From contig QANU01112002.1 in assembly GCA_003254905.1 (NCBI GenBank), forward strand, positions 56,069 to 120,068: a stretch of 64,000 bases of DNA. The letters run 5' to 3'. Made by a program: the position numbers and the translations under genes. Below, piece after piece: positions 1 to 13,638 of the stretch (its first letter is position 1; the number at the start of each line of letters is the position of its first letter). Origin of the DNA: Nissolia schottii. Taxonomy: Eukaryota; Streptophyta; Magnoliopsida; Fabales; Fabaceae. A model generated the notes under the pieces. It was not told the origin of the DNA. It saw only the letters and a program-made list of their open reading frames with translations, and searched no databases.

Positions 1-692
1 GTAGCACAAAAAAAAAATCTCCATTAAACATCATGATAAAAAATCTAGAACAATTATATAAACAAATACCACATTTTTTTTTTGTTCTTCCTTTAATGGT
101 ACATGGTAAGATGTTCATCTGAAATGCATCATTCCGACTACCACTGCATACCCTCTCTCTGGAAGAGAATACAAATGCTTGTGACAAAAACAACTAAAAA
201 AAAGAATCCAGCCTATGCTAAACTTATATAAATATTGAATTACCATGATGAAACTTTTGACACGTCACATGTCCACAACAACCAGATCCTCTTGGACCCA
301 ACAAAACTTCACTACTACCACCACCACCACCACATGTATATATCCCACACTTCTCAAAAAGTAACTGATGCAAGAATAAATCCAATGAATGTATAAGTTT
401 ACAAGAAAACCAAAAAGAAAAGGGTTGATCTGAACAAACCTATTCTCAATACCCAACTATATATAACTTTTTTTGTCTTTTTATAAAAATCTTCATTCCA
501 GCTTTGTCTCCTGTTGTTCAACAAGTAAAAGGTAAGGGACAAAAGTGGGGAGGATAAACCACCATAATTGCTAACCAGCAAGAATTGTTAGCCTATTCTT
601 TTATAGCTGCATTGATTAACATGCACAGTGAGATATATTCTCAGCTATGAATAGCAGCTAGGAGGACCACAATAACCATCTACACCCTCCTA
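1..692. other. 3' flank / 3' UTR side of the KH gene
   Basis: AT-rich DNA just downstream of the KH gene stop codon, which lies on the minus strand. The part nearest the stop should be its 3' UTR. A short CCA/CAC-rich run is at about 315-333. I see no other gene here; the short reading frames at 265-581 are low-complexity. Confidence 0.5.
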
Positions 693-3600
693 TCAGCGAC
701 CCGTTTTCGCTCGCTTCATCCCGCTAGAATTGAACGGAGAGACGCTGCCACTTGGCCCGGGGCTCTCTTCTCTGAAATTGGAATTCAGCATAGCTAACTC
801 ACGCAACTGCTGCCGCTTTATGTAGTCCTGCGACTCATCCTGCACACCAAAAGTTAACATCAAAGACAAAATAACAAAAAACCCAAAAACCTTTCACAAC
901 TGAGATGAATTGGCAAATTGATCAGCCTAAGGAGATGTTGCCAACAACATGGATATGCAGATAAAGGTATTGATCCACAAAGTCAGAAATACAGACATGA
1001 AACGATTCATTTGCACAGTAAGTTAAGATGTTTTCCACCAACAGAGAGGATGGCAGTGGCCTTCAGAATTCACAGTAATTTCAACAGAATACTTCAGGAA
1101 ATAAGGAAAAGTTAAATGTGAATAGTCAAATTTCCAATAGAATTCTATTACATTACCCAACAAATATTTGATTCCTGCAAAGTGCATGGCAGGTGTAAAA
1201 CATTTGATAAATGTTTATTCAGTCGCATGATTAGCTAAAGCATACCATAAAAACTGATGTTCATCACTTCAAAGAAGTGAATGATAGCGTATCCATGAAA
1301 ACTAAAAATCCAATTATGAAGTTGAGAACACTGAAGTTGCATCATTATATTCACTTGAGAATTTTGAAGCGTACAATTATGAGCACACTTTCCGGAATAC
1401 ATTGATGCTGATCTTAGACAAAGCGAAGCAGAACAGCAGCTAGTTCACAACACACAAAAGAGAAAGATATAGAGTGAAGGGACTTACCACAGGCTTGAGC
1501 AGTTCTTCGATAATTTCCTGAGCCTGCCTGAGCCTTAAGTCAACAACATTAGCAGGTAAATCAGCCTCAATCAAAATGTGCAGCGGTTCATTGAGATGCT
1601 CATAGCCTGGTCTTCCTCGTAACTTCTCCTCCTTAAGAATGAAAGATTAATAATCTCAGTTGCATAATCAATCGCAAAATGAACCATACTTTCTAGACAT
1701 TTCGTAATACAAGACCTGGAAATGAAATGTTTGTCTTCATTACCTTGTCCGGGTCCTTTATCGACCCTTTCCCTCTAATATACACGCGGCAACCCGTAGT
1801 AGCTTCTACCCGTTTCAGAGAATTGCCTCTGGGTCCCAGAAGTCTTCCAACAAAATTGAACTAATGCAATAAGAAGCAACATAATTTTATTACTTCTAGC
1901 TCATAAAAAGATGAAAAACAGGTGTCTGATAAAGTAATCACATTTAACTTTGTTCAACTGGCCTTTGTATAAAAACTTACATTGGGGTATGTATCTACTG
2001 GAATTTCCAAGCGCAAGATTCTCTTAACAGTGTATGAACTAGGACTCGCAGGTGCACCTTGCCAGTCCATTGTCATTCCGGCGGGTCCACATAATCTCTG
2101 TTTTTTTCAAAGAAATTAATATTAACTAGAGAGCACGGTACCCAAAAAGCTAATAAAAGACTGCCCTTGAAAACTGCTATTTCATGTAAAACCACTTTTT
2201 TTGAAAAGTATACTGACAAAAACGGTAAAAAAACAATGTGAAATGGCAAAATAGCAAAATGTAAATGTCAGTAATAGGAAGTTGCGTGAAGGGTATTACA
2301 ATTGATAATGTGACCAAAAAGCAGTTGAAAGTTCCCAAAGCCTTTATTAGTAGTAAAGAGTAAAGATATACAAAAGTTAATATGTAGCAGAAAAATGACA
2401 CGTAAACAACAAGATCAAACGCTGAAGATTTTTTCTATGTGAAAATGAAATCAGCAAGCCAGGGAACGAAAATTCAGGAAATTTTAAAAGTCTGACATGA
2501 ATGAGTGAGGCGAACAGACCAATATGAAGAGAGGTACTAGTTTTACTTTTCATGGATAATAATATGATCGTTCAAATTTTTATGTTGCCTATCCTGACAT
2601 CTTGTTAATAATGATTGGGAGACACTGATAGCCTATGTGAGATTGTTACCGGTACAAAATTATTAGAAGGAAAGACTAAACCCCTTAGTTTGATTGAATC
2701 ATATTCAATCCCCAAAACAAGAAATAAAAAATAAAAAAGAATATCCAAACAGAGTAAGTTTTTGTACTAAGCATCCTTTTCCTTCTCTATGTTTATTTTA
2801 ATCTTCATATCATGTATAAACATCTATCCCAGTTTGTATGCAAGAACATGCCTTGTCTAGTGATATGATCCTTTTTTTACTTATACAAGAGAAAACACAC
2901 AAAACTACTGATATGTCATACAGACAGACAGAGAAGACAAGACACAACCATTAATGTCTGTTTTATGCGTTTTCACTCCCACTCCAGCACTTGCAGGCTT
3001 TTATTCTGAAGAGTTCAGCGGAAGATATTTGTGGTGTAAGATTTTTCGGTAGGTTTGGTGAATGTTGGATTTGGGAGATTTATGTTGTCCAGAAGTTTGG
3101 ACCGTTTGCTATTGTGTCATTTTACGAGTTTGGGAGATTTATGGAGGACAAAGCCCTTTGGCAATGGTGCTATGTTTGCTTCTATTTGGTACCTACAGCT
3201 TGAGAGGAATGCGAAATTCTCGTGGCCGATTAATTGCATTAGCTTCTTTTATGGGATAAGGCAGTTTTCTTAACTTCTTTGTGGTGCTCAGATAATGGCT
3301 ACTTGAAATTAGTGCAACTTCAGTCAATATGCCAAGTGTTATGAACTTAAAAGGAAAGGAAAGCTCAACCCAAAAGACTAGTCTATTGAGTGAGAGAGCC
3401 CTTAGACTCAAGTATCACACTAGGATGAGATGGCTCCCTGATGTGAAACCTGTAACTTTGTCACCCTCATTAAAGTTGACGACCACAAAAGCGCACTCTA
3501 TGCTGCCCTCTCGGAACTGCTTCACTTTGTCCTTACTGAGTGACCCTACACCAGGTTGCTCCTTTCCTAGGTAGCCCCCTCCGTGTGTTGACCTCTCAAA

Positions 3601-5977
3601 TGAAAGCACTATTGAGTGAGAGCGCCCCTAGACTTAAGTACCACACTAAGATGATATGACCCCTCGACATGAGACTTGTGATCCCAAGTGAGAGCATTAC
3701 TTAGATAAAACGTTCCCCTTGGCTGCCCTACTTTTAGTTGCCTCTATTAAGAGGATATCTTATCCTCTACTCTTGTATCAAAATGATCTACACACCTAGA
3801 CACTCTTATGAAGCAAATGTTTGATTTTATTGTAATATTAAAAATTTCTAATGCATGGATTTAAACTTCAGCAACTTACTTTCTCTGATAACTTAGATTC
3901 CATGACTTTCAAGATTTTCCATTAAACTAAGTAGCCAAGTGACCAATCTTATGTCAGAACCTGTTTGAAGAAAACGGCTTTTAAGAACAAATGAGTAGTT
4001 CTTCCAAATTCTGTGTCACCTTAAACCTCACCTTATGCCATTGTATTATATTATTATTATTATTACTATTATCAATACTAAATAATAATACAAAGATTTA
4101 GGGTACATGAGGCTTCATAAATAGATGATTCAAGATTGAGCAAAATTGCCATTATGGAATCCATGAAGCCAATCACATTTAACTAGGCTTGATTGTTGTT
4201 GATGTTAAGTACGAGGAATGAGCATGATCATTTGGATCATTAGGATAGATTATTGATGATGAAATTTTTAAAGAGGTCCAATTTTAAAAAATTAAACAAG
4301 CATTAGGCAAGCATATATACTAGCTATGATATTGTAGCAAAATCAAAATGAGCATCTAGATGTGAAAATGGAATAATCAAATAAAATAATCATAATTTGA
4401 GGATATAAAGTTCAGATGCAACAATTTTAAAGCAGTTACCTCCTGCTGAAGGCTATTCCATCCACTCAACCCTGCACCAGTGACATTTGACATGAGGTTT
4501 GAAGAGGCCATAGGACTAGGGCTTCTATGCCGCAGTCTGTCAAAGTCACCGAAACCTTGGTTGGACAACATTCCAGAAACTCTTAATATTTCTGCACATA
4601 GAGAAACAACTTAATTAGAAGCCAATTTGAACTTTCAAAGTCACAGGTAGTGAATGGTGAAGAAATTTAATTTTTATTAAAATATAAAAGAAGACGACTT
4701 GAGGAGTCGAGATATTTTGTGATGACTGATGACCAATATCAGACAAAGTTCCATGATGTCAGAAACCACAGCATTTATAAGGCCTAGCTTTGTGCAAAAC
4801 TTAGAGGAGACTCTCAATTTGACAAGTCCTAATGTCAACAGCAGTCAGCGGCTTTATGCTCGGAAGTTTTTACCGCAGTCAACAGCCCCAATGTAAACGA
4901 CACCAGTATTCGACATCTTTAATTTTTTCTTTAAATGAAAACAAATAAATAAAACAAACCTAACTCTTTTTCTTAAGGCCTAGACTATGAGTCAGCACTC
5001 AGAGGTATACAATGCCGGCTCAAAACAATGCCAACGGTGCTAAATACTTGAAAATACTCAAAATCGGACATTTCCAATTTCTTGTACTCAATACAACTTC
5101 AACTTCATGCTTTCTAAAAGGACCGGATTTCCTTTCAGTCCTCAAAAGAGAATGCAAGATATCTATTCAAACTAACCACAATAATAGATACCATCGAAGA
5201 CTCTGAGCATCACAAAAGCTCATATCTTGATTCTTGCCATCAAAATTACCACAACGAAGGTGCATTCCATCCAATGTTCACACAAAACCCAATAGGGTAA
5301 TGCTATTTTTCATCATTTAATTAGCATTTCTGCTCAGAAAAAAGAAGATCGTCAGTGTGAAGTGAAGTGAGAAGTAACCACCAGTGCATGATCAAGAGTG
5401 TAGTTTGGTGTCCAAACAGATGAAAGCCGTTGACACAGACAGCAAAAACTATGACTCGATCCATGCACATCAAGAAGCACACTACTACACACCACATGTT
5501 TGGAAGAAAAAAACCAAAAAAAAAAATATCAAAATACAGATCCACAAAAGAGGGGTTAGGAGGAAGAACCTTGATTCAACAATCTGCTGCATATGGGAAG
5601 CACTTGCATGAAGGGTCCAAGCTTCTGATGTTCAGCCAGCAACTCTGACAAGTACTGGCTGCATCCACAAAAACAAACAAAACAAAAAAAAAGTAAAATA
5701 AAATCAACAACTACCCTTTATTTTTCTCAATCAAAAGTTCACAACTTTACACAAAATCAACTAAAAAAAATACAAATTAAAAGAAAATCAGTACGGTAAA
5801 ATTTGTCCAAGATTGCATCTTTTTCTATATCCTTGTTCAATTTTGATCTCAAAAACACAAGAAAGAACATGATTTGATTCAGGTAACAAGCACAAACCTG
5901 TCCACGTCAGGGGTGCTTCTAATCTGAGGAGAAGCCGCTCTAGCGGGTGAGAAGTTTGGATTATACAACCCTGACAT
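693..5977 (-). CDS. KH domain-containing protein, STAR/Quaking-like (SPIN1-like)
   Basis: Seven coding exons on the minus strand: 5898-5977, 5570-5658, 4440-4591, 1981-2097, 1744-1860, 1488-1631 and 693-839 (stop). All junctions are GT-AG and the frame is continuous, giving 281 aa, the usual length for this plant family. The start is the first ATG and opens [20 protein letters not shown], the conserved family N-terminus. A Qua1-like helical region (about residues 27-62, [13 protein letters not shown] onward) precedes one KH domain (about 134-232). That domain has the GPRG loop at 155-158 and the downstream [19 protein letters not shown] segment. A Qua2-like stretch ([15 protein letters not shown]) follows, and the tail ends in basic KRAKTGR, a possible nuclear signal. 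Established for the family: single-KH RNA binding and dimerisation through Qua1, with rice SPIN1 linked to flowering time. Closest by memory are Arabidopsis At3g08620/At2g38610. The function in this plant is inferred. Confidence 0.95.
2098..4439 (-). other. Large intron 3 of the KH gene with a degenerate direct repeat
   Basis: This 2,342-nt intron is far longer than the other five. It contains two related stretches about 226 bp apart (3383-3454 and 3609-3684). Both start with ATTGAGTGAGAG and continue with 'CCTAGACT.AAGTA.CACACTA.GATGA'. An ATT-rich run lies near 4045-4085. The repeat suggests an old transposable-element insertion; the family was not identified. The short reading frames in the intron look fortuitous. 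Confidence 0.6.
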
Positions 5978-6832
5978 GGCTCTCTGTCACCCCTTTCTCT
6001 CCTTTAAGGTTTTCTTAAGGATTGGAAGAAAAAACTAAGCCTAAAAAGAAAAGGGGTTTGAAAAAGGAGGTTTAGTAGGTGTGTCGTTCTTAGCAGAAGA
6101 AAAAGCAGAAACACAGCACCATCAATAAAGGGAGGGTTATGTAATAATAAGGGGGGGAAAAAAAATCGGTGAACACTTGTGTGAATTTTACAGAAAAAGA
6201 AATGCAATAAATATGGTATTTATTATTTATTAGTCTTAGTATTTTCCTTCTTTTTCTTTCCTGTTTTTTTTTTTTTTTTTACATATATGTTTTTGTTGTC
6301 CACAAGCTGTGTTGTGAAAAAGGCATAGGAAGAAAACAAAACTAATAATAAAAAATAAATATATATATAATATGTGAAAAGTTGAAGACAGTGTGCACTA
6401 AAATGGAAGTGGGGTCATGTTTTAGGAAACTGCAGCAGCAGCTAAAACTTATAGGGTGGTACAGCTAAATTAAAAAGACAGATTTTGTGGTGTCAGTGAA
6501 AAAAATTTCACAGTGGCCGAGGCAGTTAAACTGAAGTGTAAGTCAGAAAAAAAGGTTGAAAGTCAATTATAGGCGGTCTGAATTGAGGAAGAATTTTTTT
6601 TGTTTTAATTATATATTTTATTATATAATTATATAGTTTATTTTGATATTTCATAAAATTTAATAATATTAATATTATAGTGTTTAAGATTTTGTTAAAT
6701 ATTTAACTAATTTAAATTATTTATTATTTAAATTTAAGATCGTATCACAATTGTTTAAATATAATAAGATATTTGTACATTCATATAAACTTAAATACCA
6801 AAAGAAGAAATATGTATTTCATATTTGTGTGT
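5978..6832. other. KH gene leader/promoter side and AT-rich spacer
   Basis: The bases next to 5978 should be the 5' UTR of the minus-strand KH gene (purine-rich on the plus strand, so CT-rich in the transcript). A T-run is at about 6266-6280 and a TA-rich stretch at about 6358-6372. I see no other gene. Confidence 0.4.
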
Positions 6833-8287
6833 GTATAAATTGATTTTGAATTTATTTAATCATATATTTGATAAAATTAAGTTGAGACACATTTTAAAAT
6901 AAGTTGAATTTTTAAATTGAGCACAAGTGAAAAAAAGTTATTTATGTGCTTGATCATACTGTGATTTCAAAATTACACTAAATTAAATACCCACTAAACT
7001 TATTAATAACTCATTTTTTTTATAAGAAACTGTTTGCTTTATTTGATATCAGGGTGAAAGTTAGATGAATCCTTAAATAATAATTCGAGAATAAATTGTT
7101 CACGTAAATTTTGGATCAAAGTGGCTTCCTATACTAATAATTTCATAAGAAATTATTTACGTAATTTTAGATCAAAGTGAGGTTAAATAAATACCTTCTT
7201 AAAGAAACATCATTGTTTAATTTTATATTTTATATTTGTCTGAACATTTTTTATTTAATTTTTCTTTTTTGGAATTTTATTACGATTGTATTTTAACATG
7301 ACTTATTACTTATTAGCTAGTGAAAATTGGATTAGTTAAAGAGTCAAAGTTGACTGATCACAAATAATTTTACTAATAACGTCGAAAGTTCGAATTTGAA
7401 ATCATCATTTTAAGAAGGGATTAATCTACCCATTACTTTGATCCAGAATTATGTAAATAATTTTTTTTAAAAAAACTCATCACTTTAAGAAGGTATTCAT
7501 CTAACCCTCACTCTCATTTGGAACCATGTAAAAAATTCCTTGTTAAATTAGCACTTTAGGAAGGTATTTATCTAACCCTTATTCTGACCCAAAACTACGA
7601 AAGTATATTTAAGGAAGGCCTTCATTGAACCCACACTCTGATATTTTTTGGTAATGACGCTCGCTCTGATCAAGAATCACGTAAACAATTTCTTTTAAAA
7701 TCATTATTTTAGGAATGCATTTATCTAACCTTCACTTTTATTCAAAATTTACGTATACAGTTTCTTTTGGAATCATTACTTTAAGAACGACACCAAAAAC
7801 TAAAGGCAACAAAACTACAAGAGAAATACAAAATGAAAATTAAAGATGAGCCAACAACAACCATGACATGCGTGACTTCCTCCAAGGATCAGCTTCTGCT
7901 AATGCCAATCTTCATTCTGATCTAGAATTATGCAAACAATTTTTTATTTAAAAAAATGAGTTATACTCTTTTTTTTTTCTACTGAATTTTTCCCAAAAAT
8001 GTTTTAATGAGTTCATAGTGGTATTTGTTGGGGTGTTCTCGGTGGTCTTGTATTGGTGTGGCGTGTTCTCTACTCTTGGGGTTTAGCTCATTCAATGGAA
8101 TGTTAACTTACATTTATTAAAAAAAAAATGGTTAATTCAGTATAATTTTGAAATCATAGTGTAATGATCAAACATAAAAATAACTTTTTTTTCTTATGCT
8201 CAATTTAAAAATTCAACTTATTTTAAAATGCGTCACAACTTAGTTTTATCAAATATGATTAAACAAATTCAAAATGAATTTATATTC
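6833..8287. mobile_element. Foldback-like element with about 150-bp inverted terminal arms
   Basis: The left arm (about 6833-6986) is the reverse complement of the right arm (about 8131-8287) along nearly its whole length. Shared blocks include TTTTAAAATAAGTTGAATTT and TGATTTCAAAATTA. Inside, a roughly 70-80-bp unit (CACTTTAAGAAGGTATTCAT, then a block like GATCCAGAATTACGTAAACA) occurs several times. Copies at about 7070-7205 are in reverse orientation and copies at about 7400-7950 are in direct orientation, so the interior is also an inverted array. There is no transposase frame, so it is non-autonomous. I found no clean target-site duplication, so the ends are approximate. A long-arm Mutator-like or foldback element fits best. 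Confidence 0.7.
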
Positions 8288-8502
8288 TCCAAACTATAAT
8301 TGGAGACTCTACCATTTAAAAAAAAAAACTACTATAATTGGAGTGTTTTTATTTATCAATATATACCAAAGCAAATATGGAAAATGTCTATTGAATAAAG
8401 TGCTAAAATACAATGTAGAGAACACAATTGTACAAATAACAACAACCGGGGGAGACGCGTGTGAAGCATGCATAGAATCAAAGGTTGTAATCTAATCTAA
8501 TC

Positions 8503-8504
<2 letters not shown>

Positions 8505-8534
<30 letters not shown>
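8505..8534. repeat. (AAT)10 microsatellite
   Basis: Uninterrupted trinucleotide run. The minus-strand reading frame over it encodes a run of isoleucines and is not a gene. Confidence 0.95.
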
Positions 8535-8535
<1 letters not shown>

Positions 8536-9122
8536 TCAATGTTTTGCAAGAATGGAACAACACATTGCAAACTTAAGGCTTGAGATTTGATCATGAGAGA
8601 AAACAGAAGAGAGAGATTGGGAAATGTGAATGTGAATGTGAATGAATGGCATAAAACGACAATGATGTTTGCCAACGGGGTCTTAGCTGGACCTTCTTAT
8701 ACAAAGCCACCCTGTATACAACTACGTCGTTTTGATGAAAAATCTACCTAATTATAACTGATTATGAGGTCCAATGCTCAATCTAATTAAGCAATACTCT
8801 TTCACGTTTTATATTTTTCTACTTCATTATTATGTGATAATAGTCCTTTTTTCTTTTTCAATAGTTTATACAAATATTCTTGGTCTTTGGTTGAATAATG
8901 TTATGATTAAATTGTGGTTGGTTTTTGTTCCTCTTTGATTGAGTCATCTTATAAATTGTGAATTGACGTATCTAAGTAGTTTTTAAGAAACTGGACTTCA
9001 TATAAAACTTTATATTAATCTAATTGTTTGATATCATTTTTATTTATATTAAAATCAAGGTAATATATATATACATATATATATATATATATTTAAAATA
9101 TTAAAAAAATAAGAGTTACATA
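8535..9122. other. AT-rich spacer
   Basis: No gene seen. A TA-rich microsatellite lies at about 9063-9093, just before the next element. Confidence 0.6.
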
Positions 9123-9647
9123 GGCTTAAATATGTTTTTAGTTTCCAGCAAGTTTTTGAGAATTCGTTTAGGTCTTTACAAAATGATTCAAATAGATCAT
9201 AAATTATATGGTTTTAGTTTCTGTTATTAATGAGACATTGTTAACTGTTAACATGTATAATGGAGTGTTACGCCAACTATGCCATATGAACAAAATAAAC
9301 ATACCTGACCCATACAACGGATCATAATCCTCTATTTGACTCAGATTTGTCTCTAAATCATGACCCACCACCACCCAAAATCATATCAAATAGTGAATTA
9401 TGAGTTGAGTGAGTTTATTTTATTCACATGACATCATTGATGTGACACTCTGTTAGTTACATTAGCAATTAATAGAGTTCTAGTAATGGTAATGGCAAAG
9501 ACTAAAATCACCAAGTCTCAGTAAAGACAATGACTAAAATCATACATTTTATGATATGTTTAAATTAAAACAAAAAAAATAATAATTTTTTAAGGGTCCT
9601 AAACCAAATCTCAAACATTTCTCTGGAATCTCACACATATTTAAGCC
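9123..9647. mobile_element. GGCTTAAATATG terminal-inverted-repeat element (non-autonomous)
   Basis: Begins GGCTTAAATATG and ends CATATTTAAGCC, with the dinucleotide TA on both sides (9121-9122 and 9648-9649). The inner arms pair further as 'asked-for' phrases typical of this legume family: a forward AT-rich stretch with TTTTTAGT after the left end and matching A-rich, AAAC-rich stretches before the right end. It has no coding capacity. TA may be a two-base target duplication or part of the ends. Related elements are at 28280-28616 and possibly about 52665. Confidence 0.65.
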
Positions 9648-9768
9648 TAATTAATAATATTCTTATTTATATATGTTTAATTATTCAAAATTTGATAAAA
9701 AAAATTTAATGTAATAGTTAAATCCATTAAAAATATATTTTATGTGAAGTAATAAGTGATGTGATTAT

Positions 9769-10564
9769 GGTTGTGTTTGTTTGGCTTCCTTTTAGAAGCA
9801 GAATTAGAAGTAAAATTAAAAGCAAAAAATTATTTTATGTTTGGATGAAATTATAGAAGTACTTATTTTTAAAATCAAAATATGCAAAACTGTTTTAATG
9901 TAACAAATAAAAAAAATGTATAAAATTATAATTAAGGACATAAAAAAAAACTAACTTATCAAAAAATGTGTTTGGATAGCAAAAATTTAATTTTTGTACA
10001 CGAGAAATTTTGTTGTACAAAAATAAAAACTTACTTTATATTATTTTTTAATTAAAATTAACTTAATTACATGTATAATTAATAAAAATAAATTTTAATA
10101 AAATAAAATATATTTATAAGATTTAAGCTAGAAAAAATAACCCATTAAATAATTTAAAAAAAGAAAAGAAAAAGAAAAACAGAAAGAAGCATCGTGATTA
10201 CAAGGACACTAGGGAGGAGAACATGAGGGGCTAGTTGTGTAGAGGCAACGCACCAAGAGAAAGATTGAGAGTGATGCAGAAAAATTGAGAGCGTTTAACC
10301 AAAAAATTGAAGACGGGTGAAGTTAGGAAATTGGATTGATTTATTGAGAATTTGATGAAAGTTATGAGGATAGATTAAATATTATACAGTTTCTAAATTT
10401 TAAACAGTGCATTTTCTCTTCTAATTCTATCATAAACAAGTAAAGACATACTTAGATTATTTTTATTTTTTTAAAAGCACAAATAAATAACACAAAAACT
10501 AATAAAAGTACTTTTAGTATAAAAAAATACTTCTCCTTTTTTAAAAGTGTAAACAAACACATCC
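9769..10564. mobile_element. Inverted-repeat element with GGTTGTGTTTGTTT ends
   Basis: The left end GGTTGTGTTTGTTTGGCTTC and the right end (reverse complement GGATGTGTTTGTTTACACTT) form an imperfect inverted repeat, and the next inner blocks (TTTTAGAAGCAG against TTTTAAAAAAGGAGAAG) are also alike. TAT lies on both sides, which is too short and AT-rich to be sure of. No transposase is visible in the roughly 0.8-kb interior. Probably a non-autonomous PIF/Harbinger-like or hAT-like element. Confidence 0.5.
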
Positions 10565-13500
10565 TATATCAAAAATTATACAGATATATATTTTTTTTAA
10601 TATATACCGATATAATTTGATTTTCACTCATGTATATACTATTTTGCCGTGTTTTTTATGCAATATCTCTCAACCCATAACAAGGTTGGTAGCTAATATT
10701 CCTCAACTAGATAACAACGTTTCATTAAATTTAACTGCATTGTGATAGCCATCAGTACCCACCTGTAATTAGCAATAATTAAGTATAGTAGACTACCATG
10801 AAAAAGACTAGAATATTAAAACTTGAAAAAATAATTATTTAGAGAATACATAATTGTAATAGTGTTTGAAAAATGAGTTTTTCAATAATAATATACTTAT
10901 TTATATATCTACAAACCTTACTCCCAGAGCCATTCTTGCTTTGCTCCATACGCTCCTCCTTGACCTTGACCTTGACCCTTGGCCACGCTGGAATGCGTTC
11001 TCTCTATTCAATCTAAACCATTCCATTTTCATTAATTATTTTTTTTCCATATCTTATAATGTCAATTTTTAATCTTAATTAGCATACATCTCTTTTGTTT
11101 GGACAAACTTCAAACAGTCTGAATTTATATTCATCTTCACCTTTCCCTTAAATTTTTTTAAGGCTTCCTAAAGGCTATCAACTAACTTTTGACTTCGTTT
11201 ATAAGTTCATAATAGAATATTGAATTGTATTATTTATATTTGTTTTTGTCAACTTATTATTTGTCCAACACAAGTTCACAAAAAATTGTGTGATTTATTA
11301 TTGGATTATGAGTCATAAACTCTGGTTTAATAGCTCTTTTTTAAACCTTATAAATTAGATAGTAAATTAGGCAATGAGTCAAAGAAGAAAAGAAAGGTAC
11401 AAAATCATTTCTCTATATTATAGTAGACAGTGTGAAGCTCCCCCCTATTACTTTTGGTTGGGTATATCCTCCCAATCGATACCAATTCCAATTATATTTA
11501 CATACTCTTTTTCTAATATTCTTTATGTTAGATTAGATTCATAATAGTGTTTCATTCCATTTTTTTGAGATGTCGTATAGGATAAGGGCAAACCTATCTA
11601 CTCCCCTAGCATCAAAAGATAAAACATAAAGCTATCTTAGACCTATTATTGTTTGACAAAATCCGCAAAGCTAATTCACTGTAAAGCGGCCATGAAATAA
11701 GCTTGCAATAAAACGTAGAAGAGTACCAAATTACATAGTACGAATTATTTACCATGCGATGAAGCTCACACTTTAGTCATTATTTTTGTACTTAATAAAA
11801 TAAAAAATTTTAAATTTGAGTTATAAGGTAGATAAAAAATTATTTTATTATTTTAATTAAAAAAGTAATTATTTATTACAATAATTGATACCTTCTTATA
11901 TTCTATTTACATTGTAAAATTGTTTTACACTATAAATAAAAAAGAAATTAAACTCTTATTCAATTCAAACATGCATGCTTTATTTTTCATAAAAATAAAC
12001 ACAATTACCATGGGGGGGGGGGCGGAATTAAGTAACTATTTAATGAATTTTATTTGGATGTAAGATTAGTGTCATGGAAATTTCACAATCATCTAGGCTT
12101 GGTCCCACCAAGTCGTGCTTTTATAGTGGGTGATTTTTCTGGCTGTACTGACTTGCCCTTTCTTGGTCCCTGCAAGCCATGCTTTTACAGTGGGTACTTT
12201 TTGGTTGTACTCGCTTGCCCTTCTTGAGTATAAGTCTTCATTTAACTTCAATAAAGAAAAAAAATCTCACTCATTCAAAGACTTTAATAATGACTAGAAA
12301 TTAATTTCTATGGATTTCACGGTATAAAAAAAATTACATAGTCATTAAATCATGTATTGTTATAAAAAAAATTTCTTGAGATAGTGAGTAAAAGACGTAA
12401 TCATCTTATTTACATACATAATTGGATAATATTATAAAATTCTTTTACATTTTAATTCCATAAAAAATAATCTCTAATAGTGGATCAATATTAATCTGTT
12501 AATACATTACTAATATGATTGATTAGAAGAAAAAAGTGATCACCAAGTGTCTTGATATTAAAGAAAAAAACAAAAAAAGTGGTAGGGGAGAGGGTAGGGA
12601 AAAGAGTGTAGAGAACCGCAAGGAGACAATGCAGAGTGGCCCCCTTTTGTTTAACTGAATGCTGCTTCTGCTTCCACTGCCTCTGTCTCGGTTTGGTCTC
12701 ATGAAAAAAAAATAAAGAATCCTAAGATGTTTTTATGTAATAAAATAGTAAAATACAGCGTTTTTCTTTTGATCTTTCTATTCGCCCATTGATTCCTTCT
12801 CGTCTCTTCCATGTTAGGTGTTCTTCATTTCGCCCTTTCTTTTCACAAAAATAGTACAAAACTTTAAACAACCATTACATTTAACTAGAATGATAATGTA
12901 TCCGGTGTGCATGCATAGTAAATGCACATTGAGTGCACACCCGTTTGACATACATACCGTGGTTTTAATTGAAGACCATTGGATTGTGTGTGATAAAAAT
13001 CTGACAGTTGGGTTGAAGAGAGGGAATTTATGGTGTTCAGCAGCTATGTGGACACGCGGTTAATTAATGGTTGTCCCGGTTGGTTAGGTTTTTCAATTTT
13101 TGAAAAAAGAGAAAATTTAACTAAGTGGTGATTTTTACAGACAAGGGCATATACATGAATGAATTTACAGAAGGGGCATATGAAGAAACGAAACGGTACA
13201 CATCCGTCCGCTAGATCCTCAAAGCCGACGACGATCACGACATCAATGCCGTCAATTTTAACGGCCGCACCATGCTCTTCTTCGTCGCCAGACTCGACTC
13301 CAAGCTTCTTCTTTGGTGACAATCCTACCGCTTTTTCTTCTCTTGTTGTTTAAGATTTTTATTCAATAAATAACTCAGATATGTTTTTTGAAACAACAAT
13401 TATTGTGTTTTTTTAATTCCCTTTGCGGTGGTTATCGATCCCGCTTGTGTGAGTGTTTCCTTCTCAAGAATTTTACAGAAGACATAATGCATTTTTAAAA

Positions 13501-13620
13501 TGACAACACTTGTGTTAATATCTGATGTGAAATATATTTATTCTTATTAAAGCTAAATCTTATATATTTTTCTATTTGTAAGTGTGATTAGACCTCAAAT
13601 TGGTTTGTTCTAGTCAATAA
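10565..13620. other. Spacer upstream of NDUFA1
   Basis: Mostly AT-rich with no convincing gene. A two-copy tandem repeat of about 65 bp sits at 12098-12227 (CTTGGTCCC...GCTTTTATAGTGGGT, then a diverged copy). A run of G lies at about 12012-12022. A GC-richer island at about 13155-13320 is listed separately. Confidence 0.5.
13155..13320 (+). pseudogene. Unidentified GC-rich coding-like fragment
   Basis: A short island with balanced base composition inside AT-rich DNA. One plus-strand frame reads DHDINAVNFNGRTMLFFVAR before a stop, which has the flavour of an ankyrin-type repeat but is too short to assign. No start, splice sites or partner exons were found. It may be a captured gene fragment or an old exon relic. 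Confidence 0.2.
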
Positions 13621-13638
13621 CGAAAAACCTTTACCCTA

